A stretch of 64,000 nt of DNA from Pseudomonas multiresinivorans (GCF_012971725.1 NZ_CP048833.1:1736001-1800000), one strand, 5' to 3'. Numbered from the stretch's first letter, positions 7,102 to 17,157 are shown. Notes: generated from the letters alone by a model not told the origin. A program made the numbers and translations.

Positions 7102-10100
7102 TCAGTGAGCCGTGGCTGGCGCGCTGGCTTCAGCAGGCTTCTTGTCCGGCTTGGCCAGCAGCGTGTACACGCACGGCAGCACGAAGAGGGTGAACAGCGT
7201 GCCTACGCTCATGCCGGTGGCGATCACCACGCCGATGTCGAAGCGGCTCACCGCGCCGGCGCCGCTGGCGAACAGCAGCGGGGTCACGCCCAGCACCATC
7301 GCCGCGGTGGTCATCAGTACCGGGCGCAGGCGGATCGCCGCGGCTTCTTCGACCGCCTCGCGCACCGAGAGTCCGCGCTCGTGGCGCAGCTGGTTGGCGA
7401 ACTCGACGATGAGGATGCCGTGCTTGCTGATCAGGCCGATCAGCGTCACCAGGCCCACCTGGGTGTAGATGTTCAGGCTCGACAGGCCGAGGAACAGCGG
7501 GATCAGCGCACCACAGATCGACAGCGGCACCGTGACCATGATCACCAGTGGGTCGCGGAAGCTCTCGAACTGTGCCGCCAGCACCAGGAAGATCACCGCC
7601 AACGCCAGGGCGAAAGTGATCATCAGCGCGCTGCCTTCCTGCACGAACTGCCGCGAGGCGCCGGCGTAGTCGAAGGAGAAGCCGCGCGGCGACTCCTGCT
7701 CGGCGATGCCGCGCACTGTGTCGATGGCTTCGCCCATGCTGACCATCGGCACGCCGGAGATGATCGCCGAGTTGAGTTGCTGGAACTGGTTGAGCTGGCG
7801 TGGGCGCGCGCGCTCGTGGAAGTTCACCAGCGTGGACAGCGAGATCAGCTGGCCGCTCTGGCTTTTCACGTAGTAGTTGTTCAGCCAGCTCGGGTTGTCG
7901 CGGTAGGCACGCTCGACCTGGGCGATCACCTTGTAGCTGCGCCCGTCGATGGTGAAGCGGTTGATCTCGCCTTCACCGAGCAGCGCCCCCAGCGCGACGC
8001 CCAGGTCCTGCATGGTCACGCCCATCTGCGCGGCCTTGGCGCGGTCGATGTCGACCACCAGTTCTGGCTTGTCGAAAGCGAGGTCCAGGTCGAGGAAGGC
8101 GAACTTGCCCGACTCTTCCGCGCGCTTCTTCACCCGCTCGGCCACCTGTAGCAGCGATTGGTAGTCGCTGGCGGTGTTGATCACGAACTGGAACGGCAGG
8201 CCCTCGCCGGTGCCCGGCAGCGACGGCAGGTTGAAGCCGAAGATCTGCAGGCCGGGAATCTTGTCCAGCTCGCCCTGCACTGCATGGAGCAACTCCATCT
8301 GGCTGCGCTCGCGCTCGTCCCAGGGCTTGAGCAACATGCCGCCGATGCCGGTCTGCACGCCGTTGTAGCCATTGATCTGGAACGCCGAATAGTACTCGGG
8401 GAACTTGCGGAAGATGCCCTCGAACTCGGCGGTGTACTTCGACAGGTAATCCAGGTTCGCCGTCTGCGGTGCGTTGGCCATGATGAAGACGATGCCCTGG
8501 TCTTCCTCCGGCGCGAGTTCCTTGTGGGTGAACATCAGCAGCAGCGGGATGATCGCCAGGATCAGCAGGGCGAAGACGATCACCACCGGACGGCTGTTCA
8601 GCGTGCCATGCAGGGCGCGCTGATAGCGCCGCTTGAGACCTTCGAAGATCAGGTCCAGGCGATGCGCCAGGCCGCTGGGGTTTTCCTCGTGGCGCAGCAG
8701 GCGCGAGCACATCATCGGAGACAGCGTCAGGGCAACGATGCCGGAAATGATCACGGCGCCAGCCAGGGTGAAGGCGAACTCCTTGAACAGCGCGCCGGTC
8801 AGGCCGCTGAGGAAGCCGATGGGCGCGTACACAGCGGCCAGGGTGATGGTCATGGTCACTACCGGTACGGCGATTTCCCGCGCGCCCTCGATGGCGCCCT
8901 GGAACGGCGACTTGCCCTCTTCGATATGCCGGTGGATGTTCTCCACCACCACGATGGCATCGTCCACCACCAGGCCGATGGCGAGCACCATGGCCAGCAG
9001 CGTCAGCAGGTTGATCGAGTAACCCATCATCTGCATGAAGAAGAGCACGCCGATCATCGACAGCGGGATGGTCACCACCGGGATGATCACCGAGCGGAAC
9101 GCGCCGAGGAACAGGAAGACCACCACGATGACGATCAGGATCGCCTCGGCCAGGGTCTTCACCACCTCGTCGATGGACGCCTGGATGAAGCGCGTGGCGT
9201 CGTAGGCGATGGAGACTTTCAGGCCCGGCGGCAGCTGCTCTTCCAGCTCCGGCATCTTGGCGCGGACTTCCTTGATCACGTCCAGCGGGTTGGAGCTGGG
9301 CGTGCCCTTGATGCCGATGTACACCGACGGGATGCCGTTGAACGAGCTGACCGCGTCATAGCTTGCCGCGCCCAGTTCGATGCGTGCGACGTCGCCCATC
9401 AGCACGCGACGGTCGCCCGCGGTCTTCAGCGGGATGGCCGCGAAGGCTTCCGGGGACTTCAGGTCGGTGGAGGCGTTCACCGAGGTGACCACCATCTCGC
9501 CCTTCACCTCGCCGGCGGCGGAGAGGAAGTTGTATTCGCGCACCGCGCTGGCCACGTCGCCGGCGGTGATGCCGTAGGCGGCCATCTTCACCGGGTCCAG
9601 CCACAGGCGCATGGCGAACACCTGATTGCCGAGGATTTCGGCCTCGGAGATGCCCGGCAGGGTGGCGAGCTTGGGCTGGATCACCCGCGACAGGTAGTCG
9701 GTGATCTGCGGGTTGTTCATCTGCTCGCTGAAGAAGCTGATGTACATCAGCGCCGAGGCATCGGCCGCTTCCTTGTCCAGTACCGGGTCTTCCGCGTCAG
9801 GCGGCAGCTGGGTCTTCACCTCGCCGATCTTCGACAGCAGCTCGGTGACCAGGCGATCGGAGTTGGCGCCGATGTGCGCGTAGATCGAGATCACCGAGTA
9901 GTTCTGCCGGCTCACCGAGGTCATGTAGTCGATGCCTTCGGCGCTGGCCAGGCTCTGCTGCAGCGGCTGGGTGATGTAGCCCTGGATGGTTTCGGCGTTG
10001 GCGCCGGCATAGAAGGTGGTGACGGTGATCAGCGCGTTTTCCATCTGCGGATATTCGCGGATCACCAGCTTGCTGAAGGCCTGCATGCCGAGCAGGACGA

Positions 10101-10158
10101 TCAGCAGGCTGACCACGGTCGCCAGCACGGGGCGACGGATAAAGGGATCGGTGAACAT
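7102..10158 (-). CDS. mexW: RND multidrug efflux permease, MexW-like
   Basis: This 1018-residue inner-membrane proton/drug antiporter begins MFTDPFIRRPVLA, the usual RND N-terminus before TM1. It shows the TM4 proton-relay pair in GLVVDDAIVVVENI (Asp399, Asp400), two large periplasmic loops and twelve TM segments. Length, sequence and the neighbouring genes (adaptor upstream; DUF1513/imelysin locus beyond, as in PAO1 PA4370-PA4375) identify it as MexW. In P. aeruginosa MexVW works with OprM; no outer-membrane gene is encoded here. The ATG at 10158 lies 83 bases after the adaptor stop, so the two are probably one transcript. Confidence 0.85.
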   Translation of the reverse strand: MFTDPFIRRPVLATVVSLLIVLLGMQAFSKLVIREYPQMENALITVTTFYAGANAETIQGYITQPLQQSLASAEGIDYMTSVSRQNYSVISIYAHIGANSDRLVTELLSKIGEVKTQLPPDAEDPVLDKEAADASALMYISFFSEQMNNPQITDYLSRVIQPKLATLPGISEAEILGNQVFAMRLWLDPVKMAAYGITAGDVASAVREYNFLSAAGEVKGEMVVTSVNASTDLKSPEAFAAIPLKTAGDRRVLMGDVARIELGAASYDAVSSFNGIPSVYIGIKGTPSSNPLDVIKEVRAKMPELEEQLPPGLKVSIAYDATRFIQASIDEVVKTLAEAILIVIVVVFLFLGAFRSVIIPVVTIPLSMIGVLFFMQMMGYSINLLTLLAMVLAIGLVVDDAIVVVENIHRHIEEGKSPFQGAIEGAREIAVPVVTMTITLAAVYAPIGFLSGLTGALFKEFAFTLAGAVIISGIVALTLSPMMCSRLLRHEENPSGLAHRLDLIFEGLKRRYQRALHGTLNSRPVVIVFALLILAIIPLLLMFTHKELAPEEDQGIVFIMANAPQTANLDYLSKYTAEFEGIFRKFPEYYSAFQINGYNGVQTGIGGMLLKPWDERERSQMELLHAVQGELDKIPGLQIFGFNLPSLPGTGEGLPFQFVINTASDYQSLLQVAERVKKRAEESGKFAFLDLDLAFDKPELVVDIDRAKAAQMGVTMQDLGVALGALLGEGEINRFTIDGRSYKVIAQVERAYRDNPSWLNNYYVKSQSGQLISLSTLVNFHERARPRQLNQFQQLNSAIISGVPMVSMGEAIDTVRGIAEQESPRGFSFDYAGASRQFVQEGSALMITFALALAVIFLVLAAQFESFRDPLVIMVTVPLSICGALIPLFLGLSSLNIYTQVGLVTLIGLISKHGILIVEFANQLRHERGLSVREAVEEAAAIRLRPVLMTTAAMVLGVTPLLFASGAGAVSRFDIGVVIATGMSVGTLFTLFVLPCVYTLLAKPDKKPAEASAPATAH

Positions 10159-10241
10159 AGCTCAATCCTTTAATGCGGACCCTGCCGGATGACGGCGGGG
10201 TCTGTTGGCGCGCAGCATCAAGCGACGCGCCGGCTATGCGA

Positions 10242-11360
10242 TTACTGCGGGTCCTTGACGATGGCCACGGCGGTGCCGTTGTCCAGCTTGAGCTGGCCGG
10301 AGGTCACTACCTCTTCGCCGGCCTTCAGGCCCTCGAGGATCACCACGTTGCCTTCGCGGCGTTCGCCGGTCTTCACGAAGCGGCGTTCGACGTCCAGCTT
10401 GGGCGCGTCACCGGCCTTGGCCTCTTCGGCTTTCTCGCCGTCCTTGGGCTTGTGCGGCACCACGACGTACACCGAATTGCCATACAGCGTGAACGCCACG
10501 GCGGTTTCCGGAACGACTACGCGCGGCGCACTGTCGGGCAGTTGCACTTCCAGGTTGGCGAACATGCCCGGCAGCAGCTTGCCCTCGGGGTTGGCCATGC
10601 TGGCGCGGACCAGCAGGTTGCGCGTCTGGTTGTCCACCCGCGGGCTGATGGCGTCGATCTGCGCGTCGAAGCTCTGGCCCGGATAGGCCGCCACGCGCAC
10701 CACGACCTTCTGCCCGCGCTTGAGCAGCGGGAAGTCCTGCTCGGGCAGGAAGAAATCCACCTGAAGCGTGGAAAGGTCCTGAAGTGTGACGATCTCGGTG
10801 CCGGGGGAAACGTAGTCGCCCACGTCCACCTGGCGGATGCCGATGGTGCCGGAGAAGGGCGCGAGGATGCGCTTCTTCGCCAGCGCCGCCTTGAGCTGGG
10901 CAACGGTGGCGGTGGAGCGGTTCAACTGGGCGGCGAGGCGGTCGTACTCGCTCTTGGAGATAGCCTGGCGGCCCACCAGGCTCTTGCCGCGCTCGTACTC
11001 GACCTGCGCCAGCCCGAGGTCTGCCTCGGCGGTGCGCAGGGTAGCCTGCTCGACGTCGGATTCCAGCTGCACGACCGGTTGGCCGACCTTGACCTTTTCG
11101 CCGGAGACGAACTGCACGGCACTCACCGTGCCGGAGACTTCCGCAGTCAGGGTTACGCCCTGGATCGCGCGCAGGGTGCCGATGGCCGCCAGACGGCTCT
11201 GCCAGTCGCGTTCTTCGGCCAGGGTCGCGTTCACGCTCACCGGCGGGCGGGGAGCCGAGAACATGGCGATCTGTTTGGTGATGGAGAGGTATTTCGAGCC
11301 GGCGAGCACCGCAACGATGACGGCAACTACGCCCAGCATGATCAGCATGCGGCGCAACAT
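10242..11360 (-). CDS. mexV: RND efflux periplasmic adaptor, MexV-like
   Basis: The 372-residue membrane-fusion protein couples the RND pump to an outer-membrane channel. An N-terminal membrane anchor (MLIMLGVVAVIVAVLA) is followed by the barrel-sandwich lipoyl halves (VSGTVSAVQFVSGEKVKVGQPVVQLES and ILAPFSGTIGIRQVDVGDYVSPG) flanking an alpha hairpin, then beta-barrel and membrane-proximal domains. A low-complexity KDGEKAEEAKAGDAP insert lies near residue 320. The ATG at 11360 with upstream AAGGAACAGGA is preferred to an earlier start that adds 18 residues. No adjacent regulator gene is present; a chemoreceptor gene follows upstream. Confidence 0.87.
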   Translation of the reverse strand: MLRRMLIMLGVVAVIVAVLAGSKYLSITKQIAMFSAPRPPVSVNATLAEERDWQSRLAAIGTLRAIQGVTLTAEVSGTVSAVQFVSGEKVKVGQPVVQLESDVEQATLRTAEADLGLAQVEYERGKSLVGRQAISKSEYDRLAAQLNRSTATVAQLKAALAKKRILAPFSGTIGIRQVDVGDYVSPGTEIVTLQDLSTLQVDFFLPEQDFPLLKRGQKVVVRVAAYPGQSFDAQIDAISPRVDNQTRNLLVRASMANPEGKLLPGMFANLEVQLPDSAPRVVVPETAVAFTLYGNSVYVVVPHKPKDGEKAEEAKAGDAPKLDVERRFVKTGERREGNVVILEGLKAGEEVVTSGQLKLDNGTAVAIVKDPQ

Positions 11361-11650
11361 CTTCCTGTTCCTTGGTACGTGCCTGGCAGCTATCGGGCGC
11401 GATCGCTCGCCCACTATTTGCCGGGCGGCCTTCCGTTCGCGCAGATGTCGATCAGGCTCTGAAGCCTATACGTGGGACGCCCCATTGCGGGGCGGAATTG
11501 CGCACCTTATTCCTGAATCGGCGGCGAGTCAAAGGGCCGGGTTTACAAGACGTTTCCCGCAGGATTTGAAGGGATTACGAGAAATAGGCGCTGAATCGGT
11601 GCAGCAGGAACTGTCGGAGGACGGGGCCACTTCCCTGTGGCCGGAGCGGG

Positions 11651-13276
11651 TCAGGCGCTGAGCTTGCGGGTGACGTCGGCGATCTCGCCGGAGAGGCCGT
11701 GCAGGTGGCGGCTGGCGCCCTGGGTGCGCACCACGTTTTCCTCGTTGGTGGCGCCAATGGCAGTGATCTCGGTGAGGTTGCGCGAGATGTCCTCGGCGAC
11801 CGAGGTCTGTTCCTCGGCAGCGGTGGCGATCTGGCGGTTCATGTCGCGGATCGCCTCCACGGCCAGGGTGATGCTGCGCAGCACTTCGCCGGCCTGGGTG
11901 ACGCGCTCCACGCCCTGCTCGCTGCGGGTCTGGCCGTTTTCGATGGCGCGCAGGGCGTTCACCGAACCGGTCTGCACGGTGTCGATGATCTGGTGGATCT
12001 CGGCGGTGGACTCGGCGGTGCGCTGGGCCAGGGTGCGGACCTCGTCGGCGACCACGGCGAAACCTCGGCCGGCCTCACCGGCGCGGGCGGCTTCGATGGC
12101 GGCGTTGAGGGCCAGCAGGTTGGTCTGGTCGGCGATGCCGCGGATCACTTCGAGCACCTTGCCGATGCGGCCGCTGTCGCTTTCCAGGCGGCGGATGACT
12201 TCCGCGGTGTTGGCGATCTCGTTGCTCATCTCGGTGATGGTGACGATGGTGGTCTTCATCACTTCGCCGCCTTGCTGGGCGTGCTGGTCGGCGTCATCGG
12301 CAGCGCGCGCGGCGTCGGAGGCGTGGCGCGCGACTTCCTGCGCGGTGGCGGACATTTCGTGCATCGCCGTGGCCACCTGATCGGTGCGCGAGAACTGCTC
12401 GCGGGTACCTTCGGCCATCAGGGTGGCGATGGCGTTCAGCTCGCCGCTGGCGGTGTCCAGTTCGGTGGTGCTGTGCTTCAAGCGGGTGAAGGTCTCGGCC
12501 AGGAAGTCGCGCAGGGTGTTGGCGGCGCGGGCAAGGCGGCCCAGTTCGTCGCGACGCGTGGCGTCGACTCGCTCGCCGAAGTTGCCTTCGCTGAGCTGGG
12601 CGATGTGCTCGATCAGGCGGGCGATCGGGCCGATCAGATTGCGGTTGACCAGCCACAGGCTGAGCAGGCCCAGGGCGAGGCCGGATATCAGAAGGATCAG
12701 GCTGCCGCTGACGACGGTGCTGCTGGCGCTGGTGGAGATCACCTGGGATTGCTCCTGGGCTTCACGGTGCAGGCTGTCCACCAGCGTGGCCATCTGATCG
12801 CTGGCAGCGCGGTCGATGCCTTTCACGGCGGCGTCACCGGCGCGCGGGTCGCTGCCGGCGGCAAGGTAGGCGTCGCGGCCCTTGCGGTAGGCCTGGCCGA
12901 GCTGGCGGTGCTCATCGCGCAGACGCGTTACCTGGGCCTTGAGCTGCGGGTCTTCGCTGGCGTTCTGTTCCAGGCGGCCAAGTACGTCCTGCACGGCGCG
13001 CTCCTGATCCTCGAACTGGCCCCAGTATTTGTTCAGGTCGGCCGGCTGCTGGCCGCGCAGCAGGACGTTTTTCCATTCCTGGACCTGGATCTTGAAGGCC
13101 AGGTTGGCCTGGTCGACCAGTTGCGAGGATTGCAGCGGGCCGTCGAGCAGGCGCTGGTAGGCCGTGACGCTGCCGGAGAGGAAGTGGAAGCAGGCGAGGG
13201 CGATCAGCAGCACGAGCAGCAGGCTGCCGCCCAGCAGCGAAAGGATCTGGGTACGCAAGGAAGTGTTGGGGGACAT
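11651..13276 (-). CDS. Methyl-accepting chemotaxis protein
   Basis: The 541-residue transmembrane chemoreceptor has TM1 near residues 10-33 (LLGGSLLLVLLIALACFHFL), a periplasmic helical domain of about 160 residues, and TM2 (LILLISGLALGLLSLWLV). A HAMP domain (PIARLIEHIAQLSEGNFGERV) leads into the cytoplasmic signalling domain. The kinase-control tip NLLALNAAIEAARAGEAGRGF lies near residues 385-405. It ends ...IADVTRKLSA, with no CheR/CheB pentapeptide tether. The ligand is unknown. ATG 13276 is used, since the eight extra residues of the longer frame lack support. Confidence 0.92.
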   Translation of the reverse strand: MSPNTSLRTQILSLLGGSLLLVLLIALACFHFLSGSVTAYQRLLDGPLQSSQLVDQANLAFKIQVQEWKNVLLRGQQPADLNKYWGQFEDQERAVQDVLGRLEQNASEDPQLKAQVTRLRDEHRQLGQAYRKGRDAYLAAGSDPRAGDAAVKGIDRAASDQMATLVDSLHREAQEQSQVISTSASSTVVSGSLILLISGLALGLLSLWLVNRNLIGPIARLIEHIAQLSEGNFGERVDATRRDELGRLARAANTLRDFLAETFTRLKHSTTELDTASGELNAIATLMAEGTREQFSRTDQVATAMHEMSATAQEVARHASDAARAADDADQHAQQGGEVMKTTIVTITEMSNEIANTAEVIRRLESDSGRIGKVLEVIRGIADQTNLLALNAAIEAARAGEAGRGFAVVADEVRTLAQRTAESTAEIHQIIDTVQTGSVNALRAIENGQTRSEQGVERVTQAGEVLRSITLAVEAIRDMNRQIATAAEEQTSVAEDISRNLTEITAIGATNEENVVRTQGASRHLHGLSGEIADVTRKLSA

Positions 13277-13426
13277 CGTGGGTACGCCTCTAAGACGCAA
13301 GGTGGGAATCGGTCAGCCTTTGCATCGGCCGGGAGCGCGCGTTTGTGAGGCCGAGCAGATGAATGGTAGGGCTGTAGACCGCTCTGGGACGGGCGTTCCG
13401 CTTGATGCCATGAGGTTGAGGATCAC

Positions 13427-13508
13427 GTAGGAGCGGACTCTGTCCGCGATTGTTTCCCGGCCGCTTCGAGCGTGAGCTTGGCAAATCGCGGACAGAGTCC
13501 GCTCCTAC
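13427..13508. repeat. REP pair, type b (GCGGAC...GTCCGC)
   Basis: GTAGGAGCGGACTCTGTCCG and its inverse, 82 bases overall. The stem sequence is GCGGAC/GTCCGC instead of GCGAGC/GCTCGC, marking a second REP type. Confidence 0.85.
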
Positions 13509-13536
13509 GCTCGTCGGTTCTTTCGCAGACGCAGCC

Positions 13537-14631
13537 TCAGGTCAGGTGCAGGTGGTTGTCCCAGAAGGCCGGGGGCAGCTCCAGCGGCGTGCCGGCGATG
13601 CGTTCGCTGCGGCAGTCATAGACGCGGCAGCGGCCCTGGCCGGAGGTGACGACAAAGCCGTCCTTCACCGCGCCGACGCCGGCGCAATCGGGCAGCGGCG
13701 TGTCCAGGCGCACGGCGCCGGTGTCCAGGTCCCAGATGAAGAATCGGTTGCCGCGCGGCGCGGTCAGGGCGACCAGGCGCAGCTCGTCATGGATGGCGAC
13801 GCTGGCGGTGTACTGGGTCATGGCCAGGCGCTGTTCGTCCGCCAGCGGGAAGGCTTCGAAGGGCTGGCCGGGGCGCTTGATGGCGAGCAGGTCGGCACGG
13901 TCATGGGCATCGCCCATGTATTGCTGGCCGGCGACAATGGTGCCGTCCTTCGCGATTGCCAGGTGGCGCACGCTGTTCATCTGCTGCGGCAGGGTTTCCT
14001 TGGAGATCAGCGAGCCGTCGCGGCGCATCAGCACCAGGCTCGGTTCCATGGCGTCGAGGTTCATCTCCACGCGGCTTTCGGCTTCAGTGCGAATGCCGCC
14101 GTTGGCGACCACCAGGGTCTCGCCGTCGGGCATCCAGGACACCTGGTGCGGGCCGAGACCGTGGGTGGAAATCTCGCTAGTGTGGCTCAGGCGCTCACCG
14201 TCGAAGCGGTACACGCCGAGCATCCCGCGGCCCGGATCGGTGGTGTCGTTCTCGGTGGTGTACAGCCACTCGCCGTCCTTGTGCCACGCGCCGTGGCCGT
14301 AGAAGTGGCGGTCGGCCTGCGAGTCGAGGGTCTGCAGCAGGCGGCCGTCGTTCAGGTCGATCAGATAGCTCTGCCGACCCGGGCGTCGAGCGACGAACAG
14401 GGCCAGCGGCAGCTCGGGATGCTGCACCACGTCGTGGCAGCGCAGGCCGACTTCGGTGGCGAAGGCGCAACTGCCGTCCAGGCGATAGCCCACGGCGTAG
14501 TGCTTGCCATCCGCGTCGTCACGGGCGGACAGCACCAGGGGCTCCTTGCCCTTGCGTGACAGCGTCCAGCCGCCGAAGGTCAGGGCGCCGAGCAGCAGGC
14601 TGCCCAGGCCGATCACGTGACGTCGCAACAT
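13537..14631 (-). CDS. DUF1513 protein, imelysin-locus member
   Basis: The 364-residue protein starts MLRRHVIGLGSLLLGAL, a twin-arginine-like export signal, then a beta-propeller-like DUF1513 domain with repeated strand motifs (HLAIAKDGTIVAGQQYMGD, GLGPHQVSWMPDGETLVVANGG). Function is unknown; DUF1513 genes typically end operons with imelysin peptidases and di-haem oxidoreductases, as here. GAGGTGA lies six bases before ATG 14631, which is preferred to a GTG nine bases upstream. It is the last gene of a three-gene unit, 24 bases after the upstream imelysin gene. Confidence 0.85.
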   Translation of the reverse strand: MLRRHVIGLGSLLLGALTFGGWTLSRKGKEPLVLSARDDADGKHYAVGYRLDGSCAFATEVGLRCHDVVQHPELPLALFVARRPGRQSYLIDLNDGRLLQTLDSQADRHFYGHGAWHKDGEWLYTTENDTTDPGRGMLGVYRFDGERLSHTSEISTHGLGPHQVSWMPDGETLVVANGGIRTEAESRVEMNLDAMEPSLVLMRRDGSLISKETLPQQMNSVRHLAIAKDGTIVAGQQYMGDAHDRADLLAIKRPGQPFEAFPLADEQRLAMTQYTASVAIHDELRLVALTAPRGNRFFIWDLDTGAVRLDTPLPDCAGVGAVKDGFVVTSGQGRCRVYDCRSERIAGTPLELPPAFWDNHLHLT

Positions 14632-14655
14632 GGCGTTCACCTCGTTCGCTTTCTA

Positions 14656-15717
14656 TCAGTCGCCGTCGTTGGCGTTGAAGCCGAGTTGTACTCCCAACGC
14701 CTTCGCCAGGTCGCCTTCGTGCAGGCGATGGACGACGTTGAGGCTGTCGTACAGCTCGTTCAACTGCTTGAGGCCAGCCTCGTCCTTCAGCAATTCGCTG
14801 AGCGGCTTGTTGATCGCCTTCAGCTTGCCGTGGACGTCGGCGTAGGCCGCGTCGATCTTGCCGGCCAGTTCTTTCTGCTCGGCCGGCAGCAGGGCGCGCA
14901 GGCCCTTCTTGTCGGTGCCGTCCCACAGCGCCTGGGCTCCGGTCAGGCTCGAGTCCAGGCTCGCCAGCGACATGTCGCTGCGCCAGCCTTCGGCCTGGAA
15001 CGGCTGCGGGATGCCCTTGCTCTGGCGACCCAGCGGGGTGCCGAGCTTCTTCTTCAGCATGTCCAGCGCGGTGACCTGCACGCGCAGCAGCTCGGCGATG
15101 GCCTCGTGAGCATCGGCATAGCGCTCGTTGGGGAACTTGGAGAGCTGGGCGAGCATGCCGCCGTCCTGCTTCCATTGCGCCAGGATGTTCTCTGCCAGCG
15201 CCTGCTGGTGGCTGCCGATGGCTTCGAGCAGCGGGCAGTAGCGCGCCTTGGTCTCGGCGTTGGCGAGGTCGATCCTGGCGTCGTAGAGGATGTATTCGTA
15301 GGCAGTCAGGCCCTGGACCACGACGCTGGATTTGTCCAGGGTCGCCGGGGAAATCGCGTTGCCGCTGCCCAGCAGTTGCTCGACCTGGCGCGCCACGAGG
15401 TTCTTCTTGTCCGGCCAGAACTGCACCTGCCAGGAGCGGTTGCCTTCGGCCAGCGGGCCGATCAGCAGCGGCTGCAGCTCGGCCCAGGCCTTCTGCGCGG
15501 CCATGAAGTCGGCGCGCGCCTTGCTCAGGTCTTCCTTGCCCTGGCAGTAGGCCAGGGCGCTGGCGGCCAACGCGCGGTCGGCGTCGACCCAGCGGCTGTA
15601 GGTCGGCAGGATCACCTGCTGGGCCAGCGTGGCGCTGGTGGTCGCCTGCGGGTCGGTGGGCGAGCAGGCGCCCAGGGCAATGGCGAGGCTGGTGATCAGA
15701 AGTCGGGGGCGGAACAT
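14656..15717 (-). CDS. Imelysin-family lipoprotein (second paralogue)
   Basis: The 353-residue protein has a lipoprotein signal (ALGAC, Cys18) and a helical imelysin domain (APSEG-type fold thought to bind metal or act in iron uptake). Where imelysins carry GxHxxE, this protein reads GLTAYE (residues 136-141), so the His is replaced by Thr while the Glu is kept. It may therefore not bind metal in the usual way. It lies 15 bases after the di-haem oxidoreductase gene and 24 before the DUF1513 gene, matching PAO1 PA4371-PA4373 order as recalled. Confidence 0.85.
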   Translation of the reverse strand: MFRPRLLITSLAIALGACSPTDPQATTSATLAQQVILPTYSRWVDADRALAASALAYCQGKEDLSKARADFMAAQKAWAELQPLLIGPLAEGNRSWQVQFWPDKKNLVARQVEQLLGSGNAISPATLDKSSVVVQGLTAYEYILYDARIDLANAETKARYCPLLEAIGSHQQALAENILAQWKQDGGMLAQLSKFPNERYADAHEAIAELLRVQVTALDMLKKKLGTPLGRQSKGIPQPFQAEGWRSDMSLASLDSSLTGAQALWDGTDKKGLRALLPAEQKELAGKIDAAYADVHGKLKAINKPLSELLKDEAGLKQLNELYDSLNVVHRLHEGDLAKALGVQLGFNANDGD

Positions 15718-15732
15718 GGTGGGCTCGGCTCC

Positions 15733-17157
15733 TTAGAGTGAGTTCAGGAACGCCAGCAGGGCATCGCGCTGCCCGGCGTCGAAGTTCAGTACGCGTTGCT
15801 TGGCCGCCTCGGCTTCGCCGCCATGCCAGAGCACGGCTTCGAGCAGGTTGCGGGCGCGGCCGTCATGCAGGAACTGGGTGTGGCCGTTGACCGTCTCGGT
15901 CAGGCCGATGCCCCACAGCGGCGCCGTGCGCCAATCGCGGCCGCTGGCGAGAAATTCCGGGCGATTGTCCGCTAGTCCCTCGCCCATGTCATGCAGCAGC
16001 AGGTCGCTGTAGGGACGGATAACCTGGTTGGCGAGCTCGGGCTCGGCGGCGTTTGGCCCGGTGGTGAATTTTGGCGTGTGGCAGCTGGCGCAGCCGGAAT
16101 CGAAGAACAGACCCTTACCAGTGAGCACCTGCGGATCCTCGACCTTGCGCCGCGCCGGCACCGCCAGGTTGCGGGCGTAGAAGGCGACCTGGTTGAAGAT
16201 GTGCTGGCTGACTTCCGGCTTGCCGCCGTCGATGGCGTTCTTGCAGTCGGTCTGCGCCTCCGTGCAGTCGTCGCTGGGCAGCAAATCACTGGTCAGGCCC
16301 ATGTCGCCGGAGAAGGCGTGGGCGTTCTGCTGGGCGACGTTGGGCTGCCCGGCTTTCCAGCCGAAGCGGCCGAGCACGGTCTGTTGCGTGGCATCGTCCC
16401 AGACCCGGTTCGGTCGGCCATGGATGCCGTCGCTGCCTTTGGCCTGCTGCTCGGCGTTGGCCAGGATGTCCGCCTCGCTGATGGACTCCAGCAGGCCCAG
16501 GCCGATCATCGGCGGGGCGATGCGGGCGGAGAACATCGTGTCCGCGTGCATCGGGCCGTAGCCCAGGTCGCTGATGCGCAGTTTCGGCTTGCGAAGCTCG
16601 ATCACGGTGCCGTCCTTGAAGGTCACCGGCACCGCGTCGTAATCAACGCGGACCTTGCCTTCGGGGGCCACGCCAGGGATCGCCGAATCCTGGAACTGGC
16701 CGCCGTACACCGGCTCGGGCACCACGCCCAGGCGCTTGATGGTTTCGACGTCGGCGGAGCCGGCCGGGATCGACAGGCGCACCAGCATCGACACGGCGTT
16801 GACGTCGTTCAGCTCCGGCGGATGGCCGCGGCCGTCTTTGATATGGCAGTTCTGGCAGGCGTTGGTGTTGAACAGCGGGCCGAGGCCGTCGCGCGCGGTG
16901 GTGGTGGTCGGCGCGATCACCCAGGGATTGCGGAAGAAACTGTTGCCCACGGCGAAGTCCAGGCGGCGGCTCGGCGTGAGGTTGGCCGAGGGCATGGAAT
17001 AGGCGTTGCGGTCGCTCTGCTTGACCGTGGTGGCGCCGCCGGAAAGCGCTTCGCCGGGTTCGCTCACGGCGTGCTGGGAGATCTCCGGCTTGCACGCGGC
17101 AAGGGCGAGGGCAGACAGCAGCGGCACGAGGTGCAGGGCGGTACGGCGGTGGAGCAT
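15733..17157 (-). CDS. Di-haem oxidoreductase family lipoprotein (DUF1111)
   Basis: The 474-residue protein has a lipobox (LSALALAACKP) and two c-type haem sites, ACQNCH near residue 107 and GCASCH near residue 360. It matches the 'thiol oxidoreductase'/di-haem oxidoreductase family found with imelysins. It is presumably periplasmic, moving electrons; the physiological substrate is unknown. ATG 17157 begins the signal peptide directly; in-frame ATGs at 17181 and 17247 only lengthen the N-terminus. It is the first gene of a unit with the second imelysin and DUF1513 genes, behind a 19-bp dyad at 17217. Confidence 0.85.
   Translation of the reverse strand: MLHRRTALHLVPLLSALALAACKPEISQHAVSEPGEALSGGATTVKQSDRNAYSMPSANLTPSRRLDFAVGNSFFRNPWVIAPTTTTARDGLGPLFNTNACQNCHIKDGRGHPPELNDVNAVSMLVRLSIPAGSADVETIKRLGVVPEPVYGGQFQDSAIPGVAPEGKVRVDYDAVPVTFKDGTVIELRKPKLRISDLGYGPMHADTMFSARIAPPMIGLGLLESISEADILANAEQQAKGSDGIHGRPNRVWDDATQQTVLGRFGWKAGQPNVAQQNAHAFSGDMGLTSDLLPSDDCTEAQTDCKNAIDGGKPEVSQHIFNQVAFYARNLAVPARRKVEDPQVLTGKGLFFDSGCASCHTPKFTTGPNAAEPELANQVIRPYSDLLLHDMGEGLADNRPEFLASGRDWRTAPLWGIGLTETVNGHTQFLHDGRARNLLEAVLWHGGEAEAAKQRVLNFDAGQRDALLAFLNSL

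Noticed and set aside
8158..10173. 671-residue ORF antisense to mexW
   Set aside because: It is rich in His, Gln, Arg and Asp with no domain, and lies wholly within the RND permease gene.
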